Shown piece by piece: positions 7,266-16,197 of a DNA stretch of 64,000 nt; the stretch's first letter is position 1; each line of letters opens with the position of its first letter. The DNA is from Nesterenkonia sp. LB17 (GTDB lineage Bacteria; Actinomycetota; Actinomycetes; Actinomycetales; Micrococcaceae). The notes beneath the pieces were generated by a model, which saw only the letters and a program-made list of their open reading frames with translations, made no database searches and had not been told where the DNA came from. The position numbers were made by a program, and so were the translations under genes. Location of the stretch: contig NZ_JAJOYX010000004.1 of the NCBI RefSeq assembly GCF_022565915.1, positions 1 to 64,000 of the forward strand, written 5' to 3'.

Positions 7266-8645
7266 TCACCCGGGCTGGGGGACCCACTGCAGCGGCGCGT
7301 CCACCACGCAGCGCATCGCGCGCAGCGCACCGCCGGTTGCCGCCGGTGCCGACTGGCTCGAGGCGGTGCGCACCCGGAAGGTGCTCCACTGCGCGGAGAG
7401 CACCCGGGAGTTGAGCTCCTTCTCGATGCGCGGACGCAGCATGTCCGCGAGCGGGCCGTAGACCCCGCCGAGCACGATGTCGTGGACGTCGAGCAGGTTC
7501 ATCGCCCCGGCCAGCGCCACGCCGAGCGCCCATCCGGCGCGGTCGATGGCCTGGCAGGCGGTCCGGCCGGCGTCGTCGTCGCGCTGACTGAGCTCCACCA
7601 GGTCCTGCGCGGTGGCGGTGCGCTCCATCCCGGCGGCCGCGAGCAGAGAACGCTTCCCGGCGTAGGTCTCCAGGCAGCCCAGCGCTCCGCAGCCGCACTG
7701 CGGCCCCTCCGGTTCCACCGAGATGTGCCCGATCTCTCCGGCCCAGCCGTGCTGTCCGACGTCGACCACTGATTCGATGACCACGGCGGCCCCGATGCCC
7801 ATCTGCGCGGAGACGTAGAGGAAGGTCTGCTCCTGCTGATCAGCCGCGGCCAGCTCCTGCGCCACCGCAAGCGCTGCGAGCTTGGCCTCGTTCGCGGCAT
7901 GGATGAATCCACCAAAGGCGTCACGGTGCTCACCGACCAGCAGCGGCACGGCGTCCACGCCGCGCCATCCGAGGTTCGGGGCCAGCACCAGCGAATGCTC
8001 GTCGGCGCCGATCAGGCCCGGCAGTGCCAGGACGGTGCCCACCACGCGCGCGCCTCGGGCGGTGGCCTGCTGGGCCACCCGCAGCGCCATCGCACCAGCC
8101 CGAGGCAGCACGGCTTCTGGATCCGAGCCGCGGAAGTCTCCGTCGATGATCTCCTCGGCCAGGGTCTCCCCGGTCAGATCCAGCGCACGGGCCGCCATGA
8201 AGTCCACGCTGATCTCCACGCCGAGCCCGGCCAGGGTCGCGCGCGCAGGGTGCAGCGGCACGGCCGGCCGGCCGCGGGAGCCCCCGCCGACGGCCGGGGA
8301 GCCTTCGCGGATGATCCCGGCGGCGAGCAGGTCATCGACCAGCCGCGAGACGGTGGAGCGGGTCATGCCGGTGCGCATCGCCAGGTCAGCCCGGGAGAGC
8401 GGCTCGACGGCGGAGAAGATCTCTTCGGTCAGCAGCAGCAGGTTGGATTCGCGCAGCGTCTCTTGGCGGGCGCCGGGGCGGGAGGACTGGTCGCTGGCCG
8501 CTCCGTCTCCGCGCGGGGCGCGGGAGAAGTCGCCGTGGTCGTCTCCGGAGCTGCGGCCCAGCCGGGCGAGCGAGCCGCGCGAGGTCACGCCGAACGCCGT
8601 ACTGGGGCTCGGTCCTGCCGTCCTGCGGGGAGTGTCTCGGTTCAC
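7266..8645 (-). CDS. xylR: ROK-family transcriptional repressor (XylR-like)
   Basis: 459 aa. Likely represses the divergent xylAB operon and is released by xylose or a glucose-type effector. An N-terminal winged helix-turn-helix spans about residues 80-130 (helix pair around RADLAMRTGMTRSTVSRLVDDL, wing GRP 125-127). The C-terminal ROK sugar-binding domain carries the zinc motif: His307, then C-G-C-G-A-L-G-C (Cys317, Cys319, Cys324) followed by LE. The first 60 residues are a polar, low-complexity extension. The start at 8645 is GTG with a TAAGAT -10 box 7 nt upstream and no Shine-Dalgarno, so the transcript is probably leaderless, which supports keeping the extension. Role in xylose control is inferred from position. 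Confidence 0.85.
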   Translation of the reverse strand: MNRDTPRRTAGPSPSTAFGVTSRGSLARLGRSSGDDHGDFSRAPRGDGAASDQSSRPGARQETLRESNLLLLTEEIFSAVEPLSRADLAMRTGMTRSTVSRLVDDLLAAGIIREGSPAVGGGSRGRPAVPLHPARATLAGLGVEISVDFMAARALDLTGETLAEEIIDGDFRGSDPEAVLPRAGAMALRVAQQATARGARVVGTVLALPGLIGADEHSLVLAPNLGWRGVDAVPLLVGEHRDAFGGFIHAANEAKLAALAVAQELAAADQQEQTFLYVSAQMGIGAAVVIESVVDVGQHGWAGEIGHISVEPEGPQCGCGALGCLETYAGKRSLLAAAGMERTATAQDLVELSQRDDDAGRTACQAIDRAGWALGVALAGAMNLLDVHDIVLGGVYGPLADMLRPRIEKELNSRVLSAQWSTFRVRTASSQSAPAATGGALRAMRCVVDAPLQWVPQPG

Positions 8646-8759
8646 GGACTTGATCTTAGCCCCAATAGGATTTAGGTTACATCTAGAAACAAAATGAGTG
8701 CCGGGTCACAGCTTTCCCGGTGCACCCGGAACCATTCCTTTTCCTTGCAGGAGGCCCCC
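8646..8759. promoter_or_regulatory. Divergent xylR / xylA control region
   Basis: Contains the leaderless xylR -10 (TAAGAT, 8653-8658 on the minus strand) and an AT-rich block at about 8668-8693 (TTTAGGTTACATCTAG...), unusual in this GC-rich DNA and overlapping the expected xylR -35. This block is the best candidate ROK operator; its symmetry is imperfect (GTTNC...GNAAC). The xylA ribosome-binding site GCAGGAGG ends the region. Confidence 0.45.
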
Positions 8760-9941
8760 ATGGCATCGACGCCAGCATCTGACTACAAGCTTTCCTTCGG
8801 TCTCTGGACCGTCGGATGGACCGCGCAGGACCAGTTCGGTTCGGCCTCCCGCCCTGCGTTCGAGCCCTGGGAGTACCTGCCGAAGCTGAAGGAGGCCGGC
8901 GCGTCCGGCGTCACCTTCCACGACGACGACGTCGCCCCCTTCGGCACCGACGACGCCGAGCGCGAGAAGTACTTCACCCGGTTCAAAGAGGTGGCGGACG
9001 AGGTCGGTCTGAAGGTCGAGATGGTGACGACCAACACCTTCTCCCACCCGGTCTTCAAGGACGGCGGACTCACCTCCAACGATCGCTCGGTGCGCCGCTT
9101 CGGCCTGCGCAAGCTGCTGCGCAACGTCGACCGCGCCGCGGAGTTCGGCGCCGAGACCTTCGTGATGTGGGGCGGCCGTGAAGGCGCTGAGTACGACGGC
9201 TCCAAGGATCTCTTCGCCGCCCACGAGCGCTACGCCGAGGGCGTGGACACCATCGCCAGCTACATCAAGGACAAGGGCTACGATCTGCGCATCGCACTGG
9301 AGCCCAAGCCCAACGAGCCACGCGGTGACATCTTCCTGCCGACCATCGGTCACGCGCTTGGCTTCATCGCCCAGCTCGAGCACGGCGACATCGTCGGGCT
9401 GAACCCGGAGACCGGTCACGAACAGATGGCCGGACTGAACTTCACCCACGGCATCGCGCAGGCGCTGTGGGCGGGCAAGCTCTTCCACATCGATCTCAAC
9501 GGTCAGCGCTCCATCAAGTATGACCAGGACCTGGTCTTCGGCCACGGTGAACTGGCCTCGGCGTTCTTCACCGTCGACCTGCTGGTCAACGGCTTCCCAG
9601 GCGGCGGACCGAGCTACGACGGCTGGATGCACTTCGACTACAAGCCCTCCCGCACCGATTACGTGCAGGGCATCTGGGACTCGGCCAAGGCCAACGTCGA
9701 GATGGTCACCATGCTCGCCGACAAGTCCAAGGCCTTCCGTGCGGACCCCGAGGTCCAGGCTGCGTTGAAGGACTCAGGCGTCTACGAGCTCGGCGAGTCC
9801 ACCCTGGCCGCCGGCGAGTCGCTCACCGACTTCCTCGCCGACACCTCCAGCTACGAGAAGTTCGACGTGGACAAGGCAGCCGAGCGAAACTACGGCTTCG
9901 TGAATCTCAACCAGCTGGCCATGAAACACCTGATCGGCTGA
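8760..9941 (+). CDS. xylA: Xylose isomerase
   Basis: 393 aa, the usual size of actinobacterial (class I) enzymes. Converts D-xylose to D-xylulose (and glucose to fructose) in the cytoplasm using two divalent metals. Catalytic His54 and Asp57 are in VTFHDDDV; the metal and substrate site [11 protein letters not shown] is near residues 180-190, followed by [14 protein letters not shown] and [10 protein letters not shown], all diagnostic. The ATG at 8760 has a GGAGG Shine-Dalgarno 6 nt upstream; a longer frame from 8694 has no such support and lies in the control region. First gene of xylAB; a hairpin follows the stop. Confidence 0.97.
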   Translation: MASTPASDYKLSFGLWTVGWTAQDQFGSASRPAFEPWEYLPKLKEAGASGVTFHDDDVAPFGTDDAEREKYFTRFKEVADEVGLKVEMVTTNTFSHPVFKDGGLTSNDRSVRRFGLRKLLRNVDRAAEFGAETFVMWGGREGAEYDGSKDLFAAHERYAEGVDTIASYIKDKGYDLRIALEPKPNEPRGDIFLPTIGHALGFIAQLEHGDIVGLNPETGHEQMAGLNFTHGIAQALWAGKLFHIDLNGQRSIKYDQDLVFGHGELASAFFTVDLLVNGFPGGGPSYDGWMHFDYKPSRTDYVQGIWDSAKANVEMVTMLADKSKAFRADPEVQAALKDSGVYELGESTLAAGESLTDFLADTSSYEKFDVDKAAERNYGFVNLNQLAMKHLIG

Positions 9942-9950
9942 TCCTCACCA

Positions 9951-9973
9951 GTTCGGCCGGGCCTCGGCCGAAC
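9951..9973 (+). promoter_or_regulatory. Hairpin in the xylA-xylB gap
   Basis: GTTCGGCCG / CGGCCGAAC, 9-bp stem with a 5-nt loop, 9 nt after the xylA stop. There is no T-run, so it is more likely a 3' stabiliser or partial attenuator that lowers xylB relative to xylA than a full terminator. Confidence 0.55.
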
Positions 9974-10145
9974 AGCTGAGCTTCACCGCGTGGCCGGTCG
10001 CATCAGGACACTGGAGCGGCCGGCCACCGCTGTGGGACCCTCGAGAAACGACCCCAGACCATCCCCCACGCCAGCTCCCCCGCCAGCGCCAAGGGCCGAC
10101 CCTGACCGGCAGCCTGCCCGGGCGAGCGTCACGAAAGGACACCGC

Positions 10146-11591
10146 ATGCCCACTCTGGTCGCCGGTATCGATTCCTCCACCCAGTCCTGCAAGGTCGTCA
10201 TCCGTGACGCGCACACCGGAGAGCTGGTCCGCACCGGCTCCGCGAAGCACCCCGAGGGCACCGAGGTCGCCCCAGCCGCCTGGTGGGCTGCGCTGATCGA
10301 CGCCATTGCGGCCGCCGGCGGGCTCGCCGACGTCGCCGCCGCCTCGGTGGGCGGGCAGCAGCACGGGATGGTCGCCCTCGATGCCCAGGGCGAGGTCATC
10401 CGGGACGCGCTGCTCTGGAACGACACGCGCTCAGCCGATGCCGCGGCCGAGCTGATCGCCGAATACGGCGGCGGGACCGAGGGTGCCGCAGCCTGGACAG
10501 CGATGACCGGCTCGGTGCCGGTGGCCTCGCTGACCGTGACCAAGCTGCGCTGGCTCGTCGATGCGGAGCCGGAGAACGCCGCCCGCTTGGCCGCCGTCGC
10601 ACTCCCCCACGACTGGTTGACCTGGAAGCTCTCGGGCTCCACCGAGCTGGCGGACCTGGCCACCGATCGCTCCGACGCCTCCGGCACCGGCTACTTCGAC
10701 ACCGCCGCCGGCAGCTACCGCTATGACCTGTTGGCCCGCGCCCTGCGGATCTCCGAGGACGCCGCCCGGGAGATCATCCTGCCGCGCGTATGCGGACCGC
10801 GGGAGCAGGTGGGCACCGGGGACCCAGCCCGCGGCTGGGAGCACCTGCTGCTGGGCCCCGGCGCCGGGGACAACGCCGCCGCGGCCCTGGGTCTGGGCAT
10901 GAGCACCGGCGACGTCGCGCTCTCCATCGGCACCTCCGGCGTGGTCTCCGCGGTCTCGCCGGAGCCCATCCAGGACCCCTCCGGAATGGTCACCGGCTTC
11001 GCCGACGCCACCGGGGAGTTTCTGCCGCTGGCGGTCACCCTCAACGGATCGCGAGTCCTCGACGGTGCCGCGAAGATGCTCGGAGTGGACCACGCCGGGC
11101 TCGCGGACCTGGCCCTGGCCGCACAGCCCGGCGCCAACGGGCTGACCCTGGTGCCCTACCTCGAGGGGGAACGCACTCCGAACCTCCCCTACGCCACCGG
11201 ATCCTTCATCGGGCTCACGCTGGCCTCGATGAACCCGCAGGACGTCGCGCGCGCCGCCGTGGAAGGCCTGCTCTGCGGCCTCGCCGACGGCCTGGAGGCG
11301 ATGACCTCCCAGGGCGTCCCGGTGGAGTCCATCACGCTGATCGGCGGCGCTGCCCGCTCCGCGGCAGTCCAGCAGATAGCCCCGGCGATCCTGGGCCGCG
11401 AGGTCAGCGTCCCGGCTCCCGGCGAGTATGTCGCCGACGGCGCCGCCCGTCAGGCCGCCTGGGTGCTCTCCGGAGCGCCCAATCCACCAGCCTGGTCCAC
11501 GGTGGAGACCCAGACGATCACCGCCACCCCGACCCCGGAGGTCCGCCAGGCCTACGCCGCCCGCCGCGGACTCATCGCCCAGAAGCACTGA
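10146..11591 (+). CDS. xylB: Xylulokinase
   Basis: 481 aa. FGGY-family kinase that phosphorylates D-xylulose to xylulose 5-phosphate, completing entry into the pentose phosphate pathway after XylA. The N-terminal ATPase block is [15 protein letters not shown] (residues 5-19); [11 protein letters not shown] and LLWNDTRS (residues about 69-96) match xylulokinases, with the catalytic Asp in the [15 protein letters not shown] phosphate loop and a second FGGY segment [15 protein letters not shown]. The start at 10146 follows AAAGGA by 6 nt; the longer open frame from 9990 is shadow. The preceding 204 bp hold only a hairpin and no gene. Confidence 0.95.
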   Translation: MPTLVAGIDSSTQSCKVVIRDAHTGELVRTGSAKHPEGTEVAPAAWWAALIDAIAAAGGLADVAAASVGGQQHGMVALDAQGEVIRDALLWNDTRSADAAAELIAEYGGGTEGAAAWTAMTGSVPVASLTVTKLRWLVDAEPENAARLAAVALPHDWLTWKLSGSTELADLATDRSDASGTGYFDTAAGSYRYDLLARALRISEDAAREIILPRVCGPREQVGTGDPARGWEHLLLGPGAGDNAAAALGLGMSTGDVALSIGTSGVVSAVSPEPIQDPSGMVTGFADATGEFLPLAVTLNGSRVLDGAAKMLGVDHAGLADLALAAQPGANGLTLVPYLEGERTPNLPYATGSFIGLTLASMNPQDVARAAVEGLLCGLADGLEAMTSQGVPVESITLIGGAARSAAVQQIAPAILGREVSVPAPGEYVADGAARQAAWVLSGAPNPPAWSTVETQTITATPTPEVRQAYAARRGLIAQKH

Positions 11592-11687
11592 GGCGCTCGC
11601 TCCGTGCCGAGCGACCCTGATCCGGATCACGGACCCGTGGCACATCGTCTGGCTGCACGAGGTGAGCCGCCCCTCCCCCAGAGCCCC

Positions 11688-11733
11688 GATGAGGGAAGCC
11701 CCCGACGCTGATGCGCCGGGGGCTTCCCTCATC
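11688..11733. terminator. Strong bidirectional terminator between xylB and the GH3 gene
   Basis: A perfect 17-bp stem (arms 11688-11704 and 11717-11733, sharing GATGAGGGAAGCCCCCG) with a 12-nt loop lies between two converging genes. Its symmetry fits termination from both sides. Confidence 0.85.
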
Positions 11734-11773
11734 CCTCGCTGATGCCTCGGCCGCCGGCCAGCTGAGAGTGGAC

Positions 11774-14140
11774 CTAGCTGACGCGTGTCGGAGTGGTCAG
11801 CACGCGCTGGCCGTTGATCTCCCGGACGTCCCCGATCAGCGTGACTTCGGCCTGCAACGGCAGCTCCCCGACCGAAGGACCTGCGTAGAGGTCGATCGCC
11901 CCGGGCTCCACGATCCGGCGGTAGTGCACCCCGGTGAAGGAGAACCGGTCGGCGTGGACCTCGAAGGTCACGGTGCGGCTCTGCCCCGGAGCCATCTGCA
12001 CCTTGGCGTAGCCGAGCAGCTGGCGCACCGGACGAGCCACGGAGGCGACCCGGTCACCGAAGTAGAGCTGGGCCACCTCCTCGGTGGGCCGGTCTCCGGT
12101 GTTGGTGAGCGTCATCGAGACCTCCACGGTGCCGTCGACCGGGATCTGTGCGCCTGAGACGAGGAGATCCGAGTACTCCACGGTGGTGTAGCTGAGACCG
12201 TGGCCGAAGGGGTAGAGCGGGGTGGGATCGAGATTGGACACGCCCTGGCTGTTGAGGCCGAGCGGGGCCGCGATGTAGCCCGAGGGCTGTCCACCCGGGT
12301 GGACCGGCACGCCGATCGGCAGCCGCCCGGTCGGCTCGATGGCCCCGCTGAGCAGGTCCACGATGGCCGGGCCGCCTTCTTCTCCGGGGAAGAAGCCCTG
12401 CACGATCGCCGCGCAGCGCTCCGCCAGGCCGCCCAGGGCGTAGGGGCGGCCTGAGATGACCACCAGCACCACGGGAGTGCCGGTGGCCAGCACGGCTTCG
12501 ACAAGCTCGTGCTGGGCGCCCGGAAGCTTGAGGTCTGCGACATCGCAGCCTTCGCCTGAGGTGCCGGCGCCGAACATGCCGGCCAGGTCGCCGACGGTCA
12601 CCACGGCCAGGTCTGCCGCGGCCGCGGATTCAGCGGCCGCGGCGATCTGGGAGTCGTCGTAGCTCACGATCGGGGAGCCATAGCTGTAGGTGACCTCGGC
12701 CTGGGGGTAGGTCTCACGCAGAGATTCCAGCACCGAGGGCATCGGCACGCCGATTCCCTTGTGCGGGAAGGTCCCGGCGGGGTACTTGGCCAGCACGTGG
12801 TTGGGGAAGGAATAACAGCCCATCATGGTGCGCGGCTCGTCGGCGGAGGGACCGACGACCGCGATCCGCCTGCCGGCCAGAGAATCGGCGGTGACCGGCA
12901 GGACGCCGTCGTTCTTCAACAGCACCAGGGACTTCGCGGCCACGGTGCGAGCCAGGGCCCGGTTGCTGTCTGAGTCCAGGTTCACCGACTCATCGATGCT
13001 GGGCTCCCAGTCGGCGTCGTGCGTCCGGCGGTCGAGCAGGCCGAGCTCGGCCTTCTGTCGCAGCACCCGGCGCACCGAGGCATCCAGGATCGATTCCTCG
13101 AGCAGCCCGTCGCGGACCTGCTGAGCCAGCGTGCGGTAGCCGCCGGTGTGCGGCAGCTCCACGTCGAGCCCGGCGGAGATGGCCAGCCGCGCGGCCTCGG
13201 CCTGGTCGGCTGCCACGTGGTGCATCTTCTCCAGGAACGCCACCGACCAGTAGTCGGCGACCACGGTGCCTTCGAAGCCCCACTGCTCGCGCAGCACCTC
13301 GGTGAGCAGCCAGTGCGAGGCGGCCGGGGCTTCGCCGTCGATGTCGGCGTAGGAGTTCATCACCGAGCCGACCTTGCCCTCGCGCACGGCGAGCTCGAAG
13401 GGGTAGAAGATCATGTCGATGAGTTCACGTCTGCCCATGTGCACCGGGGCGTGGTTCCGGGCCGCCCGGGAAGCGGCGTAGCCGGCGAAGTGCTTGAGCG
13501 TGGCGATGATCCCGCTCCCCTGCAGACCCTTGACGTAGGCAGTGGCCAGCGTGCCGATCACATAGGGGTCCTCGCCGATGGTCTCCTCCACCCGGCCCCA
13601 GCGGGCGTCGCGGACGACGTCGAGCACCGGGGAGAGCCCCTGCTGGACGCCGGTGGCGGCCATGTCCGCGCCGATCGCGGCGGCCATCTCTTCGATGAGC
13701 TCCGGGTCGAAGGTCGCACCCCAGGCGAGTGAGGTCGGGTAGATCGTGGCCTGATAGGCGGTGTAACCGGTGAGGCACTCCTCGTGGGCGATCGCGGGGA
13801 TGCCGAAGCGGTTTGCGGCGACCACTGCGGCCTGCCGCTGCCGCAGGTCCGCGGCACCTTCGGGCACCGAGAGCGCGACGGTGCCGTAGGTGCGGGTCAG
13901 GTGCCCCTCGCCGTCGAGGATCTCGGACTCGAAGGGCAGCTTGCCCGAGGACATGGCGTCCTCCATCGGCGCGACCTCACCCTGGGCGTCCTTGTCCTCG
14001 CGCATCTCCCAGTGCGAGCCGAGCTGGGATACCTTCTCCTCCAGCGTCATCTCTTCCAGCAGCGCCTCGGCGCGCGCCGCCGCCGAGAGGGAGGTGTCGT
14101 TCCAGGGGCCGGTGATGCGTTCGGGCGTGGGGTTGCTCAT
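11774..14140 (-). CDS. Glycoside hydrolase family 3 (beta-glucosidase/beta-xylosidase)
   Basis: 788 aa, no signal peptide, so it works in the cytoplasm on imported oligosaccharides. GH3 landmarks: GLSPVLDVVRDARWGRVEETIGEDPY (residues about 168-193), the KHFAGY substrate-binding motif (216-221), and the nucleophile Asp296 in VVADYW. The GH3 C-terminal alpha/beta sandwich follows (AGMFGAGTSGEGCDVADL, then GRLPIGVP, LYPFGHGLSYT) and a fibronectin type III-like domain ends the protein. The gene sits 3' of a sugar ABC importer on the same strand. A hairpin with a T-rich tail at 14200-14229 lies between them, so it may have its own promoter. TAGGAG precedes the ATG by 8 nt. Beta-xylosidase activity would suit the neighbouring xylAB, but the substrate is not readable from sequence. 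Confidence 0.92.
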   Translation of the reverse strand: MSNPTPERITGPWNDTSLSAAARAEALLEEMTLEEKVSQLGSHWEMREDKDAQGEVAPMEDAMSSGKLPFESEILDGEGHLTRTYGTVALSVPEGAADLRQRQAAVVAANRFGIPAIAHEECLTGYTAYQATIYPTSLAWGATFDPELIEEMAAAIGADMAATGVQQGLSPVLDVVRDARWGRVEETIGEDPYVIGTLATAYVKGLQGSGIIATLKHFAGYAASRAARNHAPVHMGRRELIDMIFYPFELAVREGKVGSVMNSYADIDGEAPAASHWLLTEVLREQWGFEGTVVADYWSVAFLEKMHHVAADQAEAARLAISAGLDVELPHTGGYRTLAQQVRDGLLEESILDASVRRVLRQKAELGLLDRRTHDADWEPSIDESVNLDSDSNRALARTVAAKSLVLLKNDGVLPVTADSLAGRRIAVVGPSADEPRTMMGCYSFPNHVLAKYPAGTFPHKGIGVPMPSVLESLRETYPQAEVTYSYGSPIVSYDDSQIAAAAESAAAADLAVVTVGDLAGMFGAGTSGEGCDVADLKLPGAQHELVEAVLATGTPVVLVVISGRPYALGGLAERCAAIVQGFFPGEEGGPAIVDLLSGAIEPTGRLPIGVPVHPGGQPSGYIAAPLGLNSQGVSNLDPTPLYPFGHGLSYTTVEYSDLLVSGAQIPVDGTVEVSMTLTNTGDRPTEEVAQLYFGDRVASVARPVRQLLGYAKVQMAPGQSRTVTFEVHADRFSFTGVHYRRIVEPGAIDLYAGPSVGELPLQAEVTLIGDVREINGQRVLTTPTRVS

Positions 14141-14199
14141 GTGTGAACTCCTAGGGATATCGGCGCAGCGCAGCTGTCGCGGTCAGTCGAGGAACAACA

Positions 14200-14229
14200 A
14201 AGCTGCCGATCGAGAAGGACCGGCAGCTT
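14200..14229 (-). terminator. Terminator after the importer permease genes
   Basis: On the minus strand: AAGCTGCCG, 12-nt loop, CGGCAGCTT followed by TGTTGTT. The 9-bp stem plus T-rich tail lies between the permease stop at 14261 and the GH3 start. Confidence 0.65.
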
Positions 14230-14260
14230 CGCCGAGTGGATCAATGCGTGGTGCCGAGTG

Positions 14261-15202
14261 TCACTTGCCGAAACCGGCGGTCAGACCGGCCACGATGTGG
14301 CGGCGGGCGAACATGTAGACCACCAGCAGCGGCAGCGCGGAGAGCACGACGGCGGCCAGGGTGGCCGGCACGTCGATGCCGAACTGGCCGCTGTACTCCC
14401 ACAGCGAGAGCGGCAGGACCCGCACGTCGCTGCTCTGGGTGAGCACCAGCGGGAACAGGAAGCCGTTCCAGACCTGCAGCGCCTGGTAGATTCCCACGGT
14501 CATCAGGGCCGGCTTGGCCATGGGAAGCACCAGCGCGGTGAGGATCTTCCACTCTCCGGCGCCGTCGACCTTCATCGACTCGAAGAGCTCCATCGGGATG
14601 TCGCGGACGAAGTTCACGATGATCAGCACGCTCAACGGGATCGCGAAGGCGATCTGCGGCAGGATCAGCGCCCAGAGGGTGTCATAGAGCCCCAGCTGCT
14701 GGATCAGGTAGTACACCGGGATGATCGTGGCCTGCACCGGGATCGCGATGCCCAGCAGGATGATTTGAAACAGTCGCTTCCCGCCCAGGGTGGTGGACCG
14801 AGCGATGTAGTAGGCCGCCATCACTGAGACGGCGAGCACGACGGCGACCGTCGAAAGCGTCACGATCAGCGAGTTGGTGAAGTAATGGAAGAAGTCGTTC
14901 TGGATCACCCGGATGAAGGGGGCGATCGTGGGATTCGTGGTGGGCAGCAGCTGGTTGGACGAGCGCAGATCCTCGCTGGTGCGGAACGAGGTGATGACGA
15001 TGTAGTAGATCGGCAGGATGATGATGGCCAGCCAGAGCCAGCCGCCGAGGCCGCCGAGGATGTTCGGCTTCTCTCCCGGGGCGCCGGTGCGGCGGACCTT
15101 GTTCTGCTTCACGTCGCGGCGCTCGAAGCCGGGCACCTCGGGGGCGAGGGCCATGCCGGCGTCGGGGGTCGCGGATTGGGTGCTTGCGGTGGGAGTCATC
15201 AT
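14261..15202 (-). CDS. CUT1 sugar ABC transporter permease (MalG-like)
   Basis: 313-aa inner-membrane subunit of a carbohydrate importer. After a polar N-terminal tail of about 45 residues there are six predicted helices. The cytoplasmic EAA loop that contacts the ATPase reads IPMELFESMKVDGAGEWKIL, matching the D-G-A/A-G core of the family, and the C-terminus is the typical FARRHIVAGLTAGFGK. Translationally coupled to the upstream permease (ATGA overlap at 15199-15202). No ATPase is encoded in this cluster; the stand-alone ATPase at 29 kb is the likely partner. Substrate unknown; the GH3 neighbour suggests a beta-linked oligosaccharide. Confidence 0.92.
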   Translation of the reverse strand: MMTPTASTQSATPDAGMALAPEVPGFERRDVKQNKVRRTGAPGEKPNILGGLGGWLWLAIIILPIYYIVITSFRTSEDLRSSNQLLPTTNPTIAPFIRVIQNDFFHYFTNSLIVTLSTVAVVLAVSVMAAYYIARSTTLGGKRLFQIILLGIAIPVQATIIPVYYLIQQLGLYDTLWALILPQIAFAIPLSVLIIVNFVRDIPMELFESMKVDGAGEWKILTALVLPMAKPALMTVGIYQALQVWNGFLFPLVLTQSSDVRVLPLSLWEYSGQFGIDVPATLAAVVLSALPLLVVYMFARRHIVAGLTAGFGK

Positions 15203-16110
15203 GCGCCTGCCTTGTCGCTCTCCATCTTGGATGAACCGGAGATGATGTTCAGCGCCAAGGAGAGAGTCAGTCCGATGGCTACCAAGATCACCGCGATGAC
15301 CGAGGCGTAGCCGAGGTTGTATGAGCTGAAGCCGGTCACGTACATGTCCAGCGGCAGGATCCGCACCGCGTTGGCGGGCTGGCCGCCGGTGAGCACGAAG
15401 ATCAGGTCGAAGTAGGTCAGTGAACCGACCAGCATCAGCGTCGAAGAGGTGATGATCGTGTAGCGCAGCTGCGGGATCGTGATCGAGAAGAACTGCCGCA
15501 CCCGGCCGGCGCCGTCGATGGTGGCGGCCTCATACATGGACTGCGGAATCTGGCGCACCCCGGCCTGGTAGAGCAGACCATGGAAGGGCACGAAGCACCA
15601 ACCGACCACGAAGATCATCACCCACATGACCAGGTCGGAGTTCGCCAACCAGTCATTGGGCAGCCAATCGAAGGGCAGGGCTGCGGAGAGGCCGTAGTTC
15701 GGGGAGAACAGCGACTGAAAGGTCAGGCCCACGGCCACTGAGGAGAACAGCAGCGGCAGGAAGTACAGGACCGCGAGCAGCGCGCGGTAGCGCTGCTGTC
15801 CTGCCATGAAGACGCCGAGCAGCAGGGCCACGGGGGCCTGGAAGAGGTAGGAGCCGATGACGAAGGTGATGGTCAGGCCCAGAGCGGTCCAGGTGAAGGG
15901 CCGGTCGAAGAGCACCGCCTGCCAGTTGCTCAGACCCACCCAGGTGGGCGAGCCCAGAACGTTCCACTCCATGAAGGAGATCACGACCACCCCGAAGAGC
16001 GGTATCAGTGCGAATATTCCGAAGAACAGAACAGCCGGCAGCGCCATCAGGAATGAAGGTCCCTTATGGCCCAACCCGGTCGTCCTGCTTCGAGCAGCGG
16101 TTTCAGTCAT
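15199..16110 (-). CDS. CUT1 sugar ABC transporter permease (MalF-like)
   Basis: 303-aa membrane subunit paired with the MalG-like permease. Six predicted helices; the EAA loop is IPQSMYEAATIDGAGRVRQF, including the canonical EAA..DGA core. The N-terminal HKGPSFLMALPAVLFFGIFALIP segment is the usual first helix. It lies between the binding-protein gene (an 87-nt gap with a strong hairpin) and the second permease (4-bp overlap), the standard order for CUT1 operons. Confidence 0.92.
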   Translation of the reverse strand: MTETAARSRTTGLGHKGPSFLMALPAVLFFGIFALIPLFGVVVISFMEWNVLGSPTWVGLSNWQAVLFDRPFTWTALGLTITFVIGSYLFQAPVALLLGVFMAGQQRYRALLAVLYFLPLLFSSVAVGLTFQSLFSPNYGLSAALPFDWLPNDWLANSDLVMWVMIFVVGWCFVPFHGLLYQAGVRQIPQSMYEAATIDGAGRVRQFFSITIPQLRYTIITSSTLMLVGSLTYFDLIFVLTGGQPANAVRILPLDMYVTGFSSYNLGYASVIAVILVAIGLTLSLALNIISGSSKMESDKAGA

Positions 16111-16144
16111 GAGCTCGATTCAGATTCCTGTTGTCGGTGCAGGG

Positions 16145-16187
16145 CAATCGGTCCGGGGCGGCTGATGGAGCCGCCCCGAACCGATTG
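16145..16187 (-). terminator. Intercistronic hairpin after the binding-protein gene
   Basis: An 8-bp outer stem (CAATCGGT/ACCGATTG) and a 10-bp inner stem separated by one mismatch, with a 5-nt loop and no strong T-run. In ABC operons such structures usually cause partial termination or protect the binding-protein mRNA, giving more binding protein than permease. Confidence 0.7.
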
Positions 16188-16197
16188 TGGGGGTACA